Assembly: GCF_000282315.2 (NCBI RefSeq)
Contig: NZ_AKJN02000005.1
Coordinates: 124,001-188,000 of the forward strand
Reading direction: 5' to 3'
Source of the DNA: Pseudomonas sp. GM41(2012)
GTDB lineage: Bacteria > Pseudomonadota > Gammaproteobacteria > Pseudomonadales > Pseudomonadaceae
DNA length: 64,000 bases
The notes below the pieces were generated by a model. It was not told the origin of the DNA. It did no database searches and saw only the letters and a list, made by a program, of their open reading frames with translations. Below, piece after piece: positions 7,126 to 14,418 of the stretch (the stretch's first letter is position 1; the number at the start of each line of letters is the position of its first letter). A program made the translations under genes and the position numbers.

Positions 7126-8528
7126 TGGGCCGTGAAATTCGTCTCAACGCGTTTGACATGAACTGCGTCGGTCACCAGTCGCCGGGTTTGTGGGCGCATC
7201 CGCGAGATCGCTCCTGGCAATACAAGGATCTGGAGTACTGGACCGATCTGGCGAAAATCCTCGAGCGCGGCAAGTTCGACGGTTTGTTTATTGCCGATGT
7301 GCTGGGCATCTACGACGTTTACAACGGCAATGGCGACGCGGCGATCCGTCAGGCGGCGCAGGTGCCGGTCAACGATCCACTGCAATTGATTCCGCCCATG
7401 GCGCTGGTCACCGAGCATCTGGGGTTCGGCCTGACGGCCTCGCTGTCGTTCGAACACCCGTATCCATTCGCCCGACGCCTGTCGACGCTCGACCATCTGA
7501 CCAAGGGCCGTGCCGGGTGGAACATCGTCACCTCTTATCTGGAAAGCGGTGCGAAGAACCTCGGCCAGAAAAACCAGACCGAACACGACGCCCGTTACGA
7601 CTTCGCCGAAGAGTACCTGGAGGTTTGCTACAAACTCTGGGAAGGCAGTTGGGAAGAGGGCGCCATCCTGCGCGATCGCGAGCGGCGGATCTTCAGCGAC
7701 CCGAGCAAAATCCACGAGATCCGGCACGTCGGTAAACACTTCCAGGTGCCGGGTATTCACCTCTGTGAACCTTCGCCGCAACGTACGCCGGTTCTCTATC
7801 AGGCTGGCGCATCCAGTCGCGGCAAGCAGTTTGCCGCCGAGCATGCCGAGTGTGTGTTCGTTGCTGCACCGTCGAAAGTGCTGCTGAAGAAAACCGTTGC
7901 CGACATCCGTCGTCGGGCTGCCGAAGCGGGACGCGATCCGTCGAAGATCCTGATCTTCAACCTGCAAACCGTGATCCTTGGCGAGACCGATGCCAAAGGC
8001 AAAGCCAAGTTCGAGGAATACAAAACCTGGGTCAGTTACGAGGGGGCAATGGCGCTGATTTCGGGCTGGACCGGGATTGATTTCAGTCAGTTCAAACCCG
8101 ATGAGCCGCTCAAGCATGTGCACACCAACGCCATTCAATCGGCGGTGGAAGCGTTCTCCACGGCGGACCCGAACAAGGTCTGGACCCCCAACGAATTGGC
8201 TGACTGGGTGGGCATCGGCGGTTTTGGTCCGTTGTTTGTCGGCAGTCCCGAGACCGTCGCCGACTTGTTGCAGGAGTGGGTCGAGGAAACCGATGTGGAC
8301 GGCTTTAACCTGGCCTATGCATTGACTCACGAAACCTTCATCGACGCCGTGGAATTGCTGGTGCCGGAGTTGCAGAAGCGTGGGGTCTACAAAACCGAAT
8401 ACGCGCCGGGGACCTTGCGCGAGAAGCTGTTTGGGGAAGGGCCGCGCTTGCCGGAGATTCATCCGGGTGCGGGTTATCGAGACCTGGCGGCGTTGCGGCA
8501 GCAAGAGAAAAAAGTGGCGTCCGCATAG
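7125..8528 (+). CDS. FMN-dependent monooxygenase of the NtaA/SnaA/DszA family
   Basis: 467 residues with the family signature. LNAFDMNCVGHQSPGLW opens the protein, then YWTDLAKILERGKFDGLFIAD, HPYPFARRLSTLDHLTKGRAGWNIVTS and the late FGPLFVGSPETVADLLQ. These luciferase-like enzymes oxidise sulfones, thioethers or aminopolycarboxylates with FMNH2 from a separate reductase; none is visible nearby. ATG overlaps the previous stop (TGATG), so translation is likely coupled. A TTG one codon upstream is less likely to be the start. With sfnB it fits a two-monooxygenase sulfur-scavenging route, which is an inference from context. Confidence 0.85.
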   Translation: MGREIRLNAFDMNCVGHQSPGLWAHPRDRSWQYKDLEYWTDLAKILERGKFDGLFIADVLGIYDVYNGNGDAAIRQAAQVPVNDPLQLIPPMALVTEHLGFGLTASLSFEHPYPFARRLSTLDHLTKGRAGWNIVTSYLESGAKNLGQKNQTEHDARYDFAEEYLEVCYKLWEGSWEEGAILRDRERRIFSDPSKIHEIRHVGKHFQVPGIHLCEPSPQRTPVLYQAGASSRGKQFAAEHAECVFVAAPSKVLLKKTVADIRRRAAEAGRDPSKILIFNLQTVILGETDAKGKAKFEEYKTWVSYEGAMALISGWTGIDFSQFKPDEPLKHVHTNAIQSAVEAFSTADPNKVWTPNELADWVGIGGFGPLFVGSPETVADLLQEWVEETDVDGFNLAYALTHETFIDAVELLVPELQKRGVYKTEYAPGTLREKLFGEGPRLPEIHPGAGYRDLAALRQQEKKVASA

Positions 8529-8550
8529 AAGACTCAAACACCACATACAT

Positions 8551-8648
8551 CCCCTGTGGGAGCGAGCCTGCTCGCGAAGAGGCCGGCACATTCAACATTG
8601 ATGCTGACTGATCCACCGCTTTCGCGAGCAGGCTCGCTCCCACAGGGG
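8551..8648. repeat. REP pair (inverted, with 5'-CCCCTGTGGGAGCG ends)
   Basis: Two full REP copies in opposite orientation separated by about 35 bases, ends CCCCTGTGGGAG and CTCCCACAGGGG. It sits after the monooxygenase stop and may also act as the operon's 3' hairpin. Confidence 0.9.
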
Positions 8649-8720
8649 ACGGTGGTGTTTTACAGATCTCAGCCCAGCGGACCACCGCACGCTTTTGCCC
8701 ATGAACAGGAGGTCAATCCC

Positions 8721-9626
8721 ATGAGCGTGCACGAACTCAAACGTCCGCCAATCGCGGACACCGCCGAGTGGCGGGTTGATCTGCCCCGAGCCCTGGAGCA
8801 ATTGCGCCACTGGGCTCAGGTCAGCCCCTTGCAACCGGCCTTGCGGCACAAGCGCCATGGCCGGTGGTTCGTCTGGCGCTGGATCGATGTCTTGCGCGAT
8901 GTCGAGCGTTTGGCCGACGGTTTGAGTCAACAAGGATTCACAAAAGAATCGCGTCTAGCGTTGAGCGGCGCCTTCGAGCCTGATCTATTGCTGCTGGCCC
9001 TGGCATCGCAACACATCGGCGGTGAACTGCTGACCTTGCCGGATGACCTCGCTCCCGTATCACTGCACGAAAACCTGTGGCGCAGCCGTCCCACTCACGC
9101 GTTCGTCCAGGACCGACAGACCGCACAACTCTGGCTCAACGAAGGCCAGACGCTGCTGAACTTCGCTGATCTGCTCGGCCCGGTTGAACCCCCACAACGC
9201 CTGAACCGCTGGGCACAAAGCAAGCCATTGTGGAGCGAAGAGGGCACCCAATGGCAGGCCGGCCTCAACGTTTTGCTCGAGCATTGGTTGACCCGCGGCC
9301 AATCACTGGCCTTCCCGGAAAGCCCCGGCAGTGCCAGCCGCGACCGTCGTGAAGTGGCACCTTCGGGATTGCTGTTATCGGCCGAGCGCCTGCAATTGCT
9401 GGCCGCCGAAATCGACAGCCGTCTCGCCCCCCAAGGCACCTGGCGGCGACACCTCTGCGACTGGTCCATCGCCCACCCGGAAAAAGGCCTGCGACGGCTG
9501 ATCAAAAACCGCGTTCGCCGACTGCTGGGCTTTCAGAACCTGAGTTTCATCTGGCAAGCCACGCGCGCCCCCGACGCGCAACCTGCGCCTGCCTGGTTAT
9601 TCGAATTCAAACGGGACATCGCATGA
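8721..9626 (+). CDS. AMP-dependent synthetase-like protein, N-terminal part only
   Basis: 301 residues; an AGGAGG site lies well spaced before ATG. The first 110 residues look like the N-terminal part of acyl-CoA synthetases (LRHKRHGRWFVWRWIDVLRDVERLADGLSQQGF, then ESRLALSGAFEPDLLLLALASQHIGG). No adenylate-forming core motif such as the serine/threonine/glycine-rich P-loop or the GRxxD hinge is present, so the adenylation reaction is not expected. The C-terminal part is arginine-rich and helical. It is immediately followed by a LivF remnant. AMP-ligase-like genes are known within branched-chain-type ABC transporter clusters, so the transporter half of such a cluster was probably deleted here. 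Function unknown. Confidence 0.6.
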   Translation: MSVHELKRPPIADTAEWRVDLPRALEQLRHWAQVSPLQPALRHKRHGRWFVWRWIDVLRDVERLADGLSQQGFTKESRLALSGAFEPDLLLLALASQHIGGELLTLPDDLAPVSLHENLWRSRPTHAFVQDRQTAQLWLNEGQTLLNFADLLGPVEPPQRLNRWAQSKPLWSEEGTQWQAGLNVLLEHWLTRGQSLAFPESPGSASRDRREVAPSGLLLSAERLQLLAAEIDSRLAPQGTWRRHLCDWSIAHPEKGLRRLIKNRVRRLLGFQNLSFIWQATRAPDAQPAPAWLFEFKRDIA

Positions 9627-9716
9627 TTTCTCTGTCCTACTTTGGTATTGCTTGATGAACCTTCCATGGGTTTGGCGCCTATTATCGTCCAGGAGATTTT
9701 CGAGATGAAACATTGA
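9627..9716 (+). pseudogene. Remnant of a LivF-type ABC transporter ATPase
   Basis: One frame reads CPTLVLLDEPSMGLAPIIV followed by QEIFEMKH and a stop. This is the Walker B/D-loop region of branched-chain amino acid transporter ATPases of the LivF type (LLLDEPSMGLAP). No Walker A or signature region exists upstream, because the AMP-ligase-like gene ends here. About 28 codons of an approximately 235-residue protein remain. Confidence 0.8.
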
Positions 9717-9730
9717 TCAGTGAGAACGCC

Positions 9731-11170
9731 ATGACTGAAACCCAAAGCGGGCAGACCACCGAGGCCATCCGCCACGCGGACATCCTGATCGTCGGCGGCG
9801 GCCTCAGCGGCGCAATGCTGGCGGCGCAGTTGCTGCGCCTGCCGGGCAAGCGCCAGGTGCTGGTGATCGAACCCCGCGCTGAACTGGGACGGGGCGAGGC
9901 GTACAGCGCGGTCGAACTGGGCCATACGCTCAACGGCAATGCGGCGCGGATGAGCGTCGACCCGGACAACGCCGACGACCTGACCCAATGGCTGACCGAA
10001 TACATCGCGGCTGGCGGCTGGCCGGAGTCTGACGAGCAACATGTGCCGGTCAGCGAATTGTTCCCGCCCCGGGGGATTTTCGGCCTGTACGTGCAGCAGC
10101 GTCTGGCCGAAGCGCAAGCGGTGGGGGCGTTGAACAGGTCAACGGTCGAGCATGTGCGGGCCGAGGTGGTTGACCTGCAGACCCGGGACGATTCTGTGTT
10201 GCTGACGTTAAGCGACGGGCAACACTTGCAGGGCGCTTATGCGGTGTTGGCCACGGGGATGTTTCCCGCTGCGCGTACGCCACAGACCGAGTCCAGCGGC
10301 TTGAACGCGGCGGCGCTTGATCCGTGGGATGTCACCGCCATGCAACAACTTGATCCGCAGTCGACCGTGCTGATCATCGGTTCAGGCCTGACCATGGTCG
10401 ATGCCGTGGTGTCGCTGGAACAGGCCGGGCATCGCGGGCCGATCGAAGTGTTTTCCCGACATGGCTTGCTGCCTCACGTGCGTCGTCAGCCACCGGCCTG
10501 GGTGGACTTTCTCGCCGAGGATCAGAGCATTCGCACGCCACGACAGTTGGTGCACGAACTGCGTCGGCATTGCCGGGACGCCATCGCTCAAGGCATCGAC
10601 TGGCAGGCGCCGCTCGACACCGTGCGGGTGCACATTGGCCGCTTGTGGAATCAGGCGACGGACGTGCAGCGTCGACAGTTCGTGCGGCATGTGCGGCCGT
10701 GGTGGGAAAGCCATCACCATCGCTCGCCGCCGTTGAGTGCCGAGCTGGTGGAGCGATTGCACAAGGAAGGGCGGTTGCGGATTCAGGCCGCGTCGTTCAA
10801 AGGGCTGGAGCCTTCAGCGGACGGAGAAGTGAGTATCCGCATTCGGCGTCGGGGTGAAGCAGAAACCAGTGTTGTCAGCGGCGCGGCATTGATCAATTCC
10901 AGCGGCATCGAATACGACTGGCGGCGAGTGGCTCGACCGCTGCCACAGCAACTGCTGGCACGCGGACTTGTCCGACCGGGGCCGTTGGCACTGGGGATTG
11001 CGGCGGCAGTCGATGGCGCGGTGTTGGGCGCCGATGAACACATCGCCAACCGTCTGTTCGCCATGGGCCCACCGCTACGTGGCATGTGGTGGGAAAGCAC
11101 CGCAGTGACCGACGTCGCGAGCCAGGCCAAGGCGCTCGCCATTCGCCTGACAACAACACCGTTTCTGTAG
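9731..11170 (+). CDS. FAD/NAD(P)-binding oxidoreductase
   Basis: 479 residues. The N-terminal Rossmann fold ADILIVGGGLSGAMLAAQLL lies at about residues 18-38. A second nucleotide fold, STVLIIGSGLTMVDAVVSLEQAG, lies near residue 215, in the two-nucleotide-fold layout of flavin monooxygenase-like proteins. No disulfide CxxC is seen. Such proteins often accompany taurine, sulfonate or siderophore gene sets in Pseudomonas, which would suit the sulfur-related cluster upstream, but the substrate is unknown. ATG at MTETQSGQ was preferred to a TTG 18 bases earlier. A strong hairpin terminator follows. Confidence 0.78.
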   Translation: MTETQSGQTTEAIRHADILIVGGGLSGAMLAAQLLRLPGKRQVLVIEPRAELGRGEAYSAVELGHTLNGNAARMSVDPDNADDLTQWLTEYIAAGGWPESDEQHVPVSELFPPRGIFGLYVQQRLAEAQAVGALNRSTVEHVRAEVVDLQTRDDSVLLTLSDGQHLQGAYAVLATGMFPAARTPQTESSGLNAAALDPWDVTAMQQLDPQSTVLIIGSGLTMVDAVVSLEQAGHRGPIEVFSRHGLLPHVRRQPPAWVDFLAEDQSIRTPRQLVHELRRHCRDAIAQGIDWQAPLDTVRVHIGRLWNQATDVQRRQFVRHVRPWWESHHHRSPPLSAELVERLHKEGRLRIQAASFKGLEPSADGEVSIRIRRRGEAETSVVSGAALINSSGIEYDWRRVARPLPQQLLARGLVRPGPLALGIAAAVDGAVLGADEHIANRLFAMGPPLRGMWWESTAVTDVASQAKALAIRLTTTPFL

Positions 11171-11207
11171 CAGCTGCTACGGACATCGGTGATCTGCTAT
11201 TACGAAG

Positions 11208-11240
11208 AAACCCCGGGGAGATCGGATCTCCCCGGGGTTT
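11208..11240. terminator. Strong hairpin terminator between convergent genes
   Basis: A 15-bp stem, AAACCCCGGGGAGAT with its complement and a 3-base loop, flanked by A and T runs, lies between the oxidoreductase stop and the convergent small exported protein gene. It can serve both strands. Confidence 0.9.
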
Positions 11241-11260
11241 GTTGTTTCAAACGGCGTTGC

Positions 11261-11485
11261 TCAATAACGCTGATACTTCGAACCGAACTCAGGGCGGTTT
11301 TCAGCGACGTAGAGTGTGCTTGCCTGGCTGTTTTTGTGATCAACGCCGACCGTGTTCACATTCAGTGTGGCCGGTTGGCTGACTTTGGTCGCTGCAACGA
11401 CTGGCGAGGTGGCGTGTGGGGCGGCGATGGCGGAGGTAGCGCCAAGAACCGAAAGGGCGAAACCCAGACCGATGATGCTTTTCAT
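11261..11485 (-). CDS. Small exported protein ending in ENRPEFGSKYQRY
   Basis: 74 residues: a signal peptide (MKSIIGLGFALSVLGATSAIA, likely cut after the following A) and a mature part of about 52 residues rich in V, T and A. Its last 15 residues, VAENRPEFGSKYQRY, match the end of the 12613-12915 product at all but one position, although the remainder of the proteins differ. This indicates a shared functional tail. No known family is recognised. GGAG just before the ATG lies inside a leader hairpin. The binding protein gene at 11593-12324 lies upstream on the same strand. Confidence 0.7.
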   Translation of the reverse strand: MKSIIGLGFALSVLGATSAIAAPHATSPVVAATKVSQPATLNVNTVGVDHKNSQASTLYVAENRPEFGSKYQRY

Positions 11486-11489
11486 GATG

Positions 11490-11538
11490 ATGCTCCAGAG
11501 AGTGGGGAGAAGATGGGGCCACTGTAGTGCTGGAGCAT
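11490..11538 (-). promoter_or_regulatory. Leader hairpin that covers the ribosome binding site
   Basis: On the minus strand ATGCTCCAG (11530-11538) pairs perfectly with CTGGAGCAT (11490-11498) across a 31-base loop. The CTGGAG arm is the ribosome binding site of the small exported protein, four bases before its ATG. If it forms, the hairpin would hide the site. Confidence 0.45.
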
Positions 11539-11592
11539 CGCGATAAAAAAACACCCTGACGCATAGTTGTTATCGAGAGCGTTGATCCATTG

Positions 11593-12324
11593 TCAGCGGG
11601 GTGTGTTGTCGCTGAGCCAGCGCTGCTTGAGTTGTTCCAGACGCCCATCGCGGTTCATCTCGTCGAGTGCCTGTTGCCAGCGCGCGACCTGGCGCGCATC
11701 GGTCTGCGGGGAAAACGCGATGTAGGTGCCTTGCTTCATCAGCGGCATCTGATAGTGCAACTGGCTGGGCGCCAAGCCCTCTTCCCGGGCGAGGGTGGCG
11801 ATGGAGAGGGTGTCGGCCACCACAAACTCGATGCGGCCCAGACGTGCCAGACGCATCATTTGTTCGGGCGTTTCCACACCGTACAGATTGTTCAGACCCT
11901 GCTTGCGCAAGTAGTCGTAAGCCAGCCATTTTCGCGGGACGGCGATACGGCCCTGGGTGCTGGCGTCCTGCAAACTGCGCACCGGTTGCTGGGTGTTCGC
12001 GGAATAAAGCGCCGTCTCCACGTCCATCAGCGGACCGACCCACTGGTACAAGCCATTGCGCTCGGCGGTGCGCAACACGGTAAACACCCCGGTGGCAGGC
12101 TCGGTCGTGGCGACGCGCAGGGCGCGCAGCAAAGGGACTTGTTGCAAGTGCACCTGGTCGCCGGTGCGTTCGGCCAGTGCCTGCACCACGTCCACGCCAA
12201 ACCCCACCAGTTGATTGCCTTGCTGAAAATGCAGGGGCGGATGGTTGTCGGTGAGCAGGTTCAGATCCGCCGCGACCGCCGTAAAGGTCAGGAAAGACAA
12301 CAGGCAACCGGCAATGCGCTTCAT
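11593..12324 (-). CDS. Periplasmic substrate-binding protein (SBP_bac_3 type), no adjacent permease
   Basis: 243 residues with a signal peptide (MKRIAGCLLSFLTFTAVAA). The body follows family 3 solute-binding proteins: LNLLTDNHPPLHFQQGNQLVGFGVDVVQALAERTG at the start of the mature protein and a final ALDEMNRDGRLEQLKQRWL. Proteins of this group without transporter genes often act as amino acid sensors or as binding partners for distant permeases. The next gene on this strand is the small exported protein at 11261-11485, about 107 bases further on. Confidence 0.82.
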   Translation of the reverse strand: MKRIAGCLLSFLTFTAVAADLNLLTDNHPPLHFQQGNQLVGFGVDVVQALAERTGDQVHLQQVPLLRALRVATTEPATGVFTVLRTAERNGLYQWVGPLMDVETALYSANTQQPVRSLQDASTQGRIAVPRKWLAYDYLRKQGLNNLYGVETPEQMMRLARLGRIEFVVADTLSIATLAREEGLAPSQLHYQMPLMKQGTYIAFSPQTDARQVARWQQALDEMNRDGRLEQLKQRWLSDNTPR

Positions 12325-12477
12325 GAATCTTCCTTGATGAAATGAAGCGCAAATCTTAGTACGGGCGTGCTGTAAATGTCCCGAGGAATTGTCGGACTAT
12401 TGCGTCAGATCTCAGGACTTGTGGGCGTCATGCAAGGGTGGATAGGCAGGCTTTGTAACTGACAGAACACAGTCAAA

Positions 12478-12586
12478 AATGTGGGAGCGAGCCTGCTCCG
12501 GGCGGCGTTCCGACGATGGCGGTGTGTCATTCAACAATAATGCCGACTGACACTCCCTCATCGCGAGCAGGCTCGCTCCCACATTT
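12478..12586. repeat. REP pair (inverted)
   Basis: AAATGTGGGAGCGAGCCTGCTC and, inverted, GAGCAGGCTCGCTCCCACATTT, about 60 bases apart. The left copy is altered after GCTC. It lies between the binding protein start and the second small exported protein. Confidence 0.85.
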
Positions 12587-12612
12587 GATTTCTGCCGCTG
12601 TGTAGAGCTCGA

Positions 12613-12915
12613 TCAATACCGCTGATATTTCGAGCCGAACTCGGCGCGGTTTTCCGCGACAACCACACCACCGCGCAGAGCATTGCTCGGGCTGACCGAT
12701 GCCACACGTTCGCGCAGTTCTTGTAGACGGTCGGCACCGCCTTCGGCCACGCGATTCTCGATCAGACGATCGGAGCCGCCTTCCACCAGCAGTTGTTGAA
12801 CCTGGCCAGGGGACGCAGCATGGCCGGTGTGGGCCGACGCCAGGCTCGACAGGCCGAGACCACCAACCAGTGCCAGACCGAGTGCCAGGGACGAGACTTT
12901 CGAGAAGTTGATCAT
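12613..12915 (-). CDS. Small exported protein ending in ENRAEFGSKYQRY
   Basis: 100 residues with a signal peptide (MINFSKVSSLALGLALVGGLGL, cut near ASA) and a mature part of about 70 residues. The mature part holds two EGGxDRL units (VEGGSDRL and AEGGADRL), then a spacer, then VAENRAEFGSKYQRY, nearly identical to the tail of the 11261-11485 product. GGAGA precedes the ATG. Upstream on the same strand lies a direct repeat TGTATC-N4-TGTATA, and further up the OmpR-type regulator gene, so response-regulator control is likely. No known family is recognised. Confidence 0.75.
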   Translation of the reverse strand: MINFSKVSSLALGLALVGGLGLSSLASAHTGHAASPGQVQQLLVEGGSDRLIENRVAEGGADRLQELRERVASVSPSNALRGGVVVAENRAEFGSKYQRY

Positions 12916-13052
12916 GGGTAATTCTCCGTGCGTTTAGTTTGAGTGGGTCGGTAGCGGCTGCTATCCGGTGATCACAGTTAAACGCTCGGGTGTATCGGTG
13001 ATGTGTGCTCCAACAAGCCGAAATCGGTGTCTGCGTATCTGTCGCGGGTTCT

Positions 13053-13068
13053 TATACAGACGGATACA
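13053..13068 (-). promoter_or_regulatory. Candidate response-regulator direct repeat TGTATC-N4-TGTATA
   Basis: On the minus strand the sequence reads TGTATCCGTCTGTATA: two hexamers one helical turn apart, the spacing typical of OmpR/PhoB sites. It lies upstream of the 12613-12915 gene and matches the site at 13879-13894. Confidence 0.5.
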
Positions 13069-13112
13069 AAACCCTATGTAAAAGTCTCCTCAGGTTCTGC
13101 TGGTGGAGCGCT

Positions 13113-13853
13113 TCATGATTCTGCGCCAAGCAATTCCACCGGGTAGGAGAACACATAGCCTTCGCTGCGCACGGTTTTGATGTAGGTCGAGTCCCGTGAG
13201 TCATCCATCAATCGCTGGCGCAGGCGGCTCACCAGCAAATCAATCGAGCGGTCGAACAGGTCGGCGTCGCGACCCTGGGTCAGGTTGAGCAACTGGTCAC
13301 GGCTGAGCACCCGTTGCGGGTGATCGAGGAATACCCGCAGCAGACGGTATTCGGCGCCACTGAGGGCCACCATCGTGCCGTCTTCGTCGAGCAAGTGCCG
13401 GGCGGTGGTGTCCAGGCGCCAGCGGCCGAAGCCCAGCAGCCGGCCAGTTTCGGTGATCAGCAGGTTGGGCGGCAGCATCCGCGTACGGCGCAACACGGCG
13501 TTGATCCGCGCCAGCAGTTCGCGGGCAGCGAAGGGTTTGGTCAGGTAGTCGTCGGCGCCCATTTCCAGGCCGAGTATGCGATCGGTTTCGTCGTTGCGTG
13601 CGGTGAGCATCAGGATCGGCGTGGCTTTGTGTTTGCCCGAGCGCAATTCGCGGCACAGCAACAGGCCGTCATCGCCGGGCATCATGATGTCCAGCACGAT
13701 CAGGTCCACCTGATTGGCTTCGAGAAAGCTGCGCATCTGCCGGCCATCGGCAACCACCGTGGTGCGCAGGCCGTTCTTTTTCAGGTAATTGCCGACCAGC
13801 TCGCGAATCTCCCGGTCGTCGTCGACGATCAGGATGTGGTTCACGTGTTCCAT
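13113..13853 (-). CDS. OmpR/PhoB-family response regulator without adjacent kinase
   Basis: 246 residues. The receiver domain at about 5-120 has the acidic pocket DDD at 11-13, phosphorylation site D55 (LIVLDIMMPG), T84 and K106 (DDYLTKPF). The winged-helix effector domain at about 140-240 has ALSGAEYRLLRVFLDHPQRVLSRDQLL and the recognition region DRSIDLLVSRLRQRL. No histidine kinase gene lies beside it, unlike most such pairs. Divergent from a DUF2790 gene; the shared intergenic region contains TGTATCGCACTGTATC, a likely binding site. It probably responds to an envelope signal, because the nearby genes with candidate sites encode small exported proteins. Confidence 0.88.
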   Translation of the reverse strand: MEHVNHILIVDDDREIRELVGNYLKKNGLRTTVVADGRQMRSFLEANQVDLIVLDIMMPGDDGLLLCRELRSGKHKATPILMLTARNDETDRILGLEMGADDYLTKPFAARELLARINAVLRRTRMLPPNLLITETGRLLGFGRWRLDTTARHLLDEDGTMVALSGAEYRLLRVFLDHPQRVLSRDQLLNLTQGRDADLFDRSIDLLVSRLRQRLMDDSRDSTYIKTVRSEGYVFSYPVELLGAES

Positions 13854-13878
13854 CGCTCAAGCCTCTTGTTGTTCGCTT

Positions 13879-13894
13879 TGTATCGCACTGTATC
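13879..13894 (+). promoter_or_regulatory. Candidate response-regulator direct repeat TGTATC-N4-TGTATC
   Basis: TGTATCGCACTGTATC is a perfect hexamer repeat at 10-base spacing between the regulator gene and the DUF2790 gene. The half-site equals that at 13053-13068. It could control both divergent genes. Confidence 0.55.
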
Positions 13895-14037
13895 TGGCGC
13901 CCGTTGTGACACCTTACGCCTTAATACGACCGGTTCTACGACACATGGCAGATACCTCGGGCCGATTAAATGGGTTCCACCGAGACAAGACGACTTGCCT
14001 CACAACCACTGCCCATTGCAACCCTGAGGAAATCACC

Positions 14038-14301
14038 ATGAACTGGAACACACTGATTGCCGCCAGCTTCTTCGCGGTCCTGAACGTTGCAGCGTTTTCG
14101 GCTCATGCCGATGTTCAAGCGCCGTCGCAGACAACTTCTCACGGCACCCACCTGGATATCAAGAAAGTGGTTTCCGTCGTCGACAACGGCGGCGGCAATT
14201 GCGGCATTGTCGATGCCCGCCTGACCTATCTCGATTCCAGCGGCACGCAGAAAGTCCTCGATTACAGCAAATTCGCAGAGTGCGGCAATCAGGGCAGCTG
14301 A
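14038..14301 (+). CDS. DUF2790 small exported protein
   Basis: 87 residues with a signal peptide (MNWNTLIAASFFAVLNVAAFSAHA). The mature domain reads THLDIKKVVSVVDNGGGNCGIVDARLTYLDSSG, the pattern of the Pseudomonas DUF2790 family, with two cysteines (GNCG and AECG) that may form a periplasmic disulfide. GAGGAAATCACC precedes ATG. Members of the family often neighbour two-component genes, and here a regulator gene is divergent. Biochemical role unknown. Confidence 0.8.
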   Translation: MNWNTLIAASFFAVLNVAAFSAHADVQAPSQTTSHGTHLDIKKVVSVVDNGGGNCGIVDARLTYLDSSGTQKVLDYSKFAECGNQGS

Positions 14302-14418
14302 TCTTTCCACTACGCTGATCGCTGTCAAAACCGATGAACGCGCAGTCTGCTGATCAACCCGCGATGGCTGACTCACGACGTCCAGAACACCAGGTCAATG
14401 ACTTCCAGGTAAATCACC

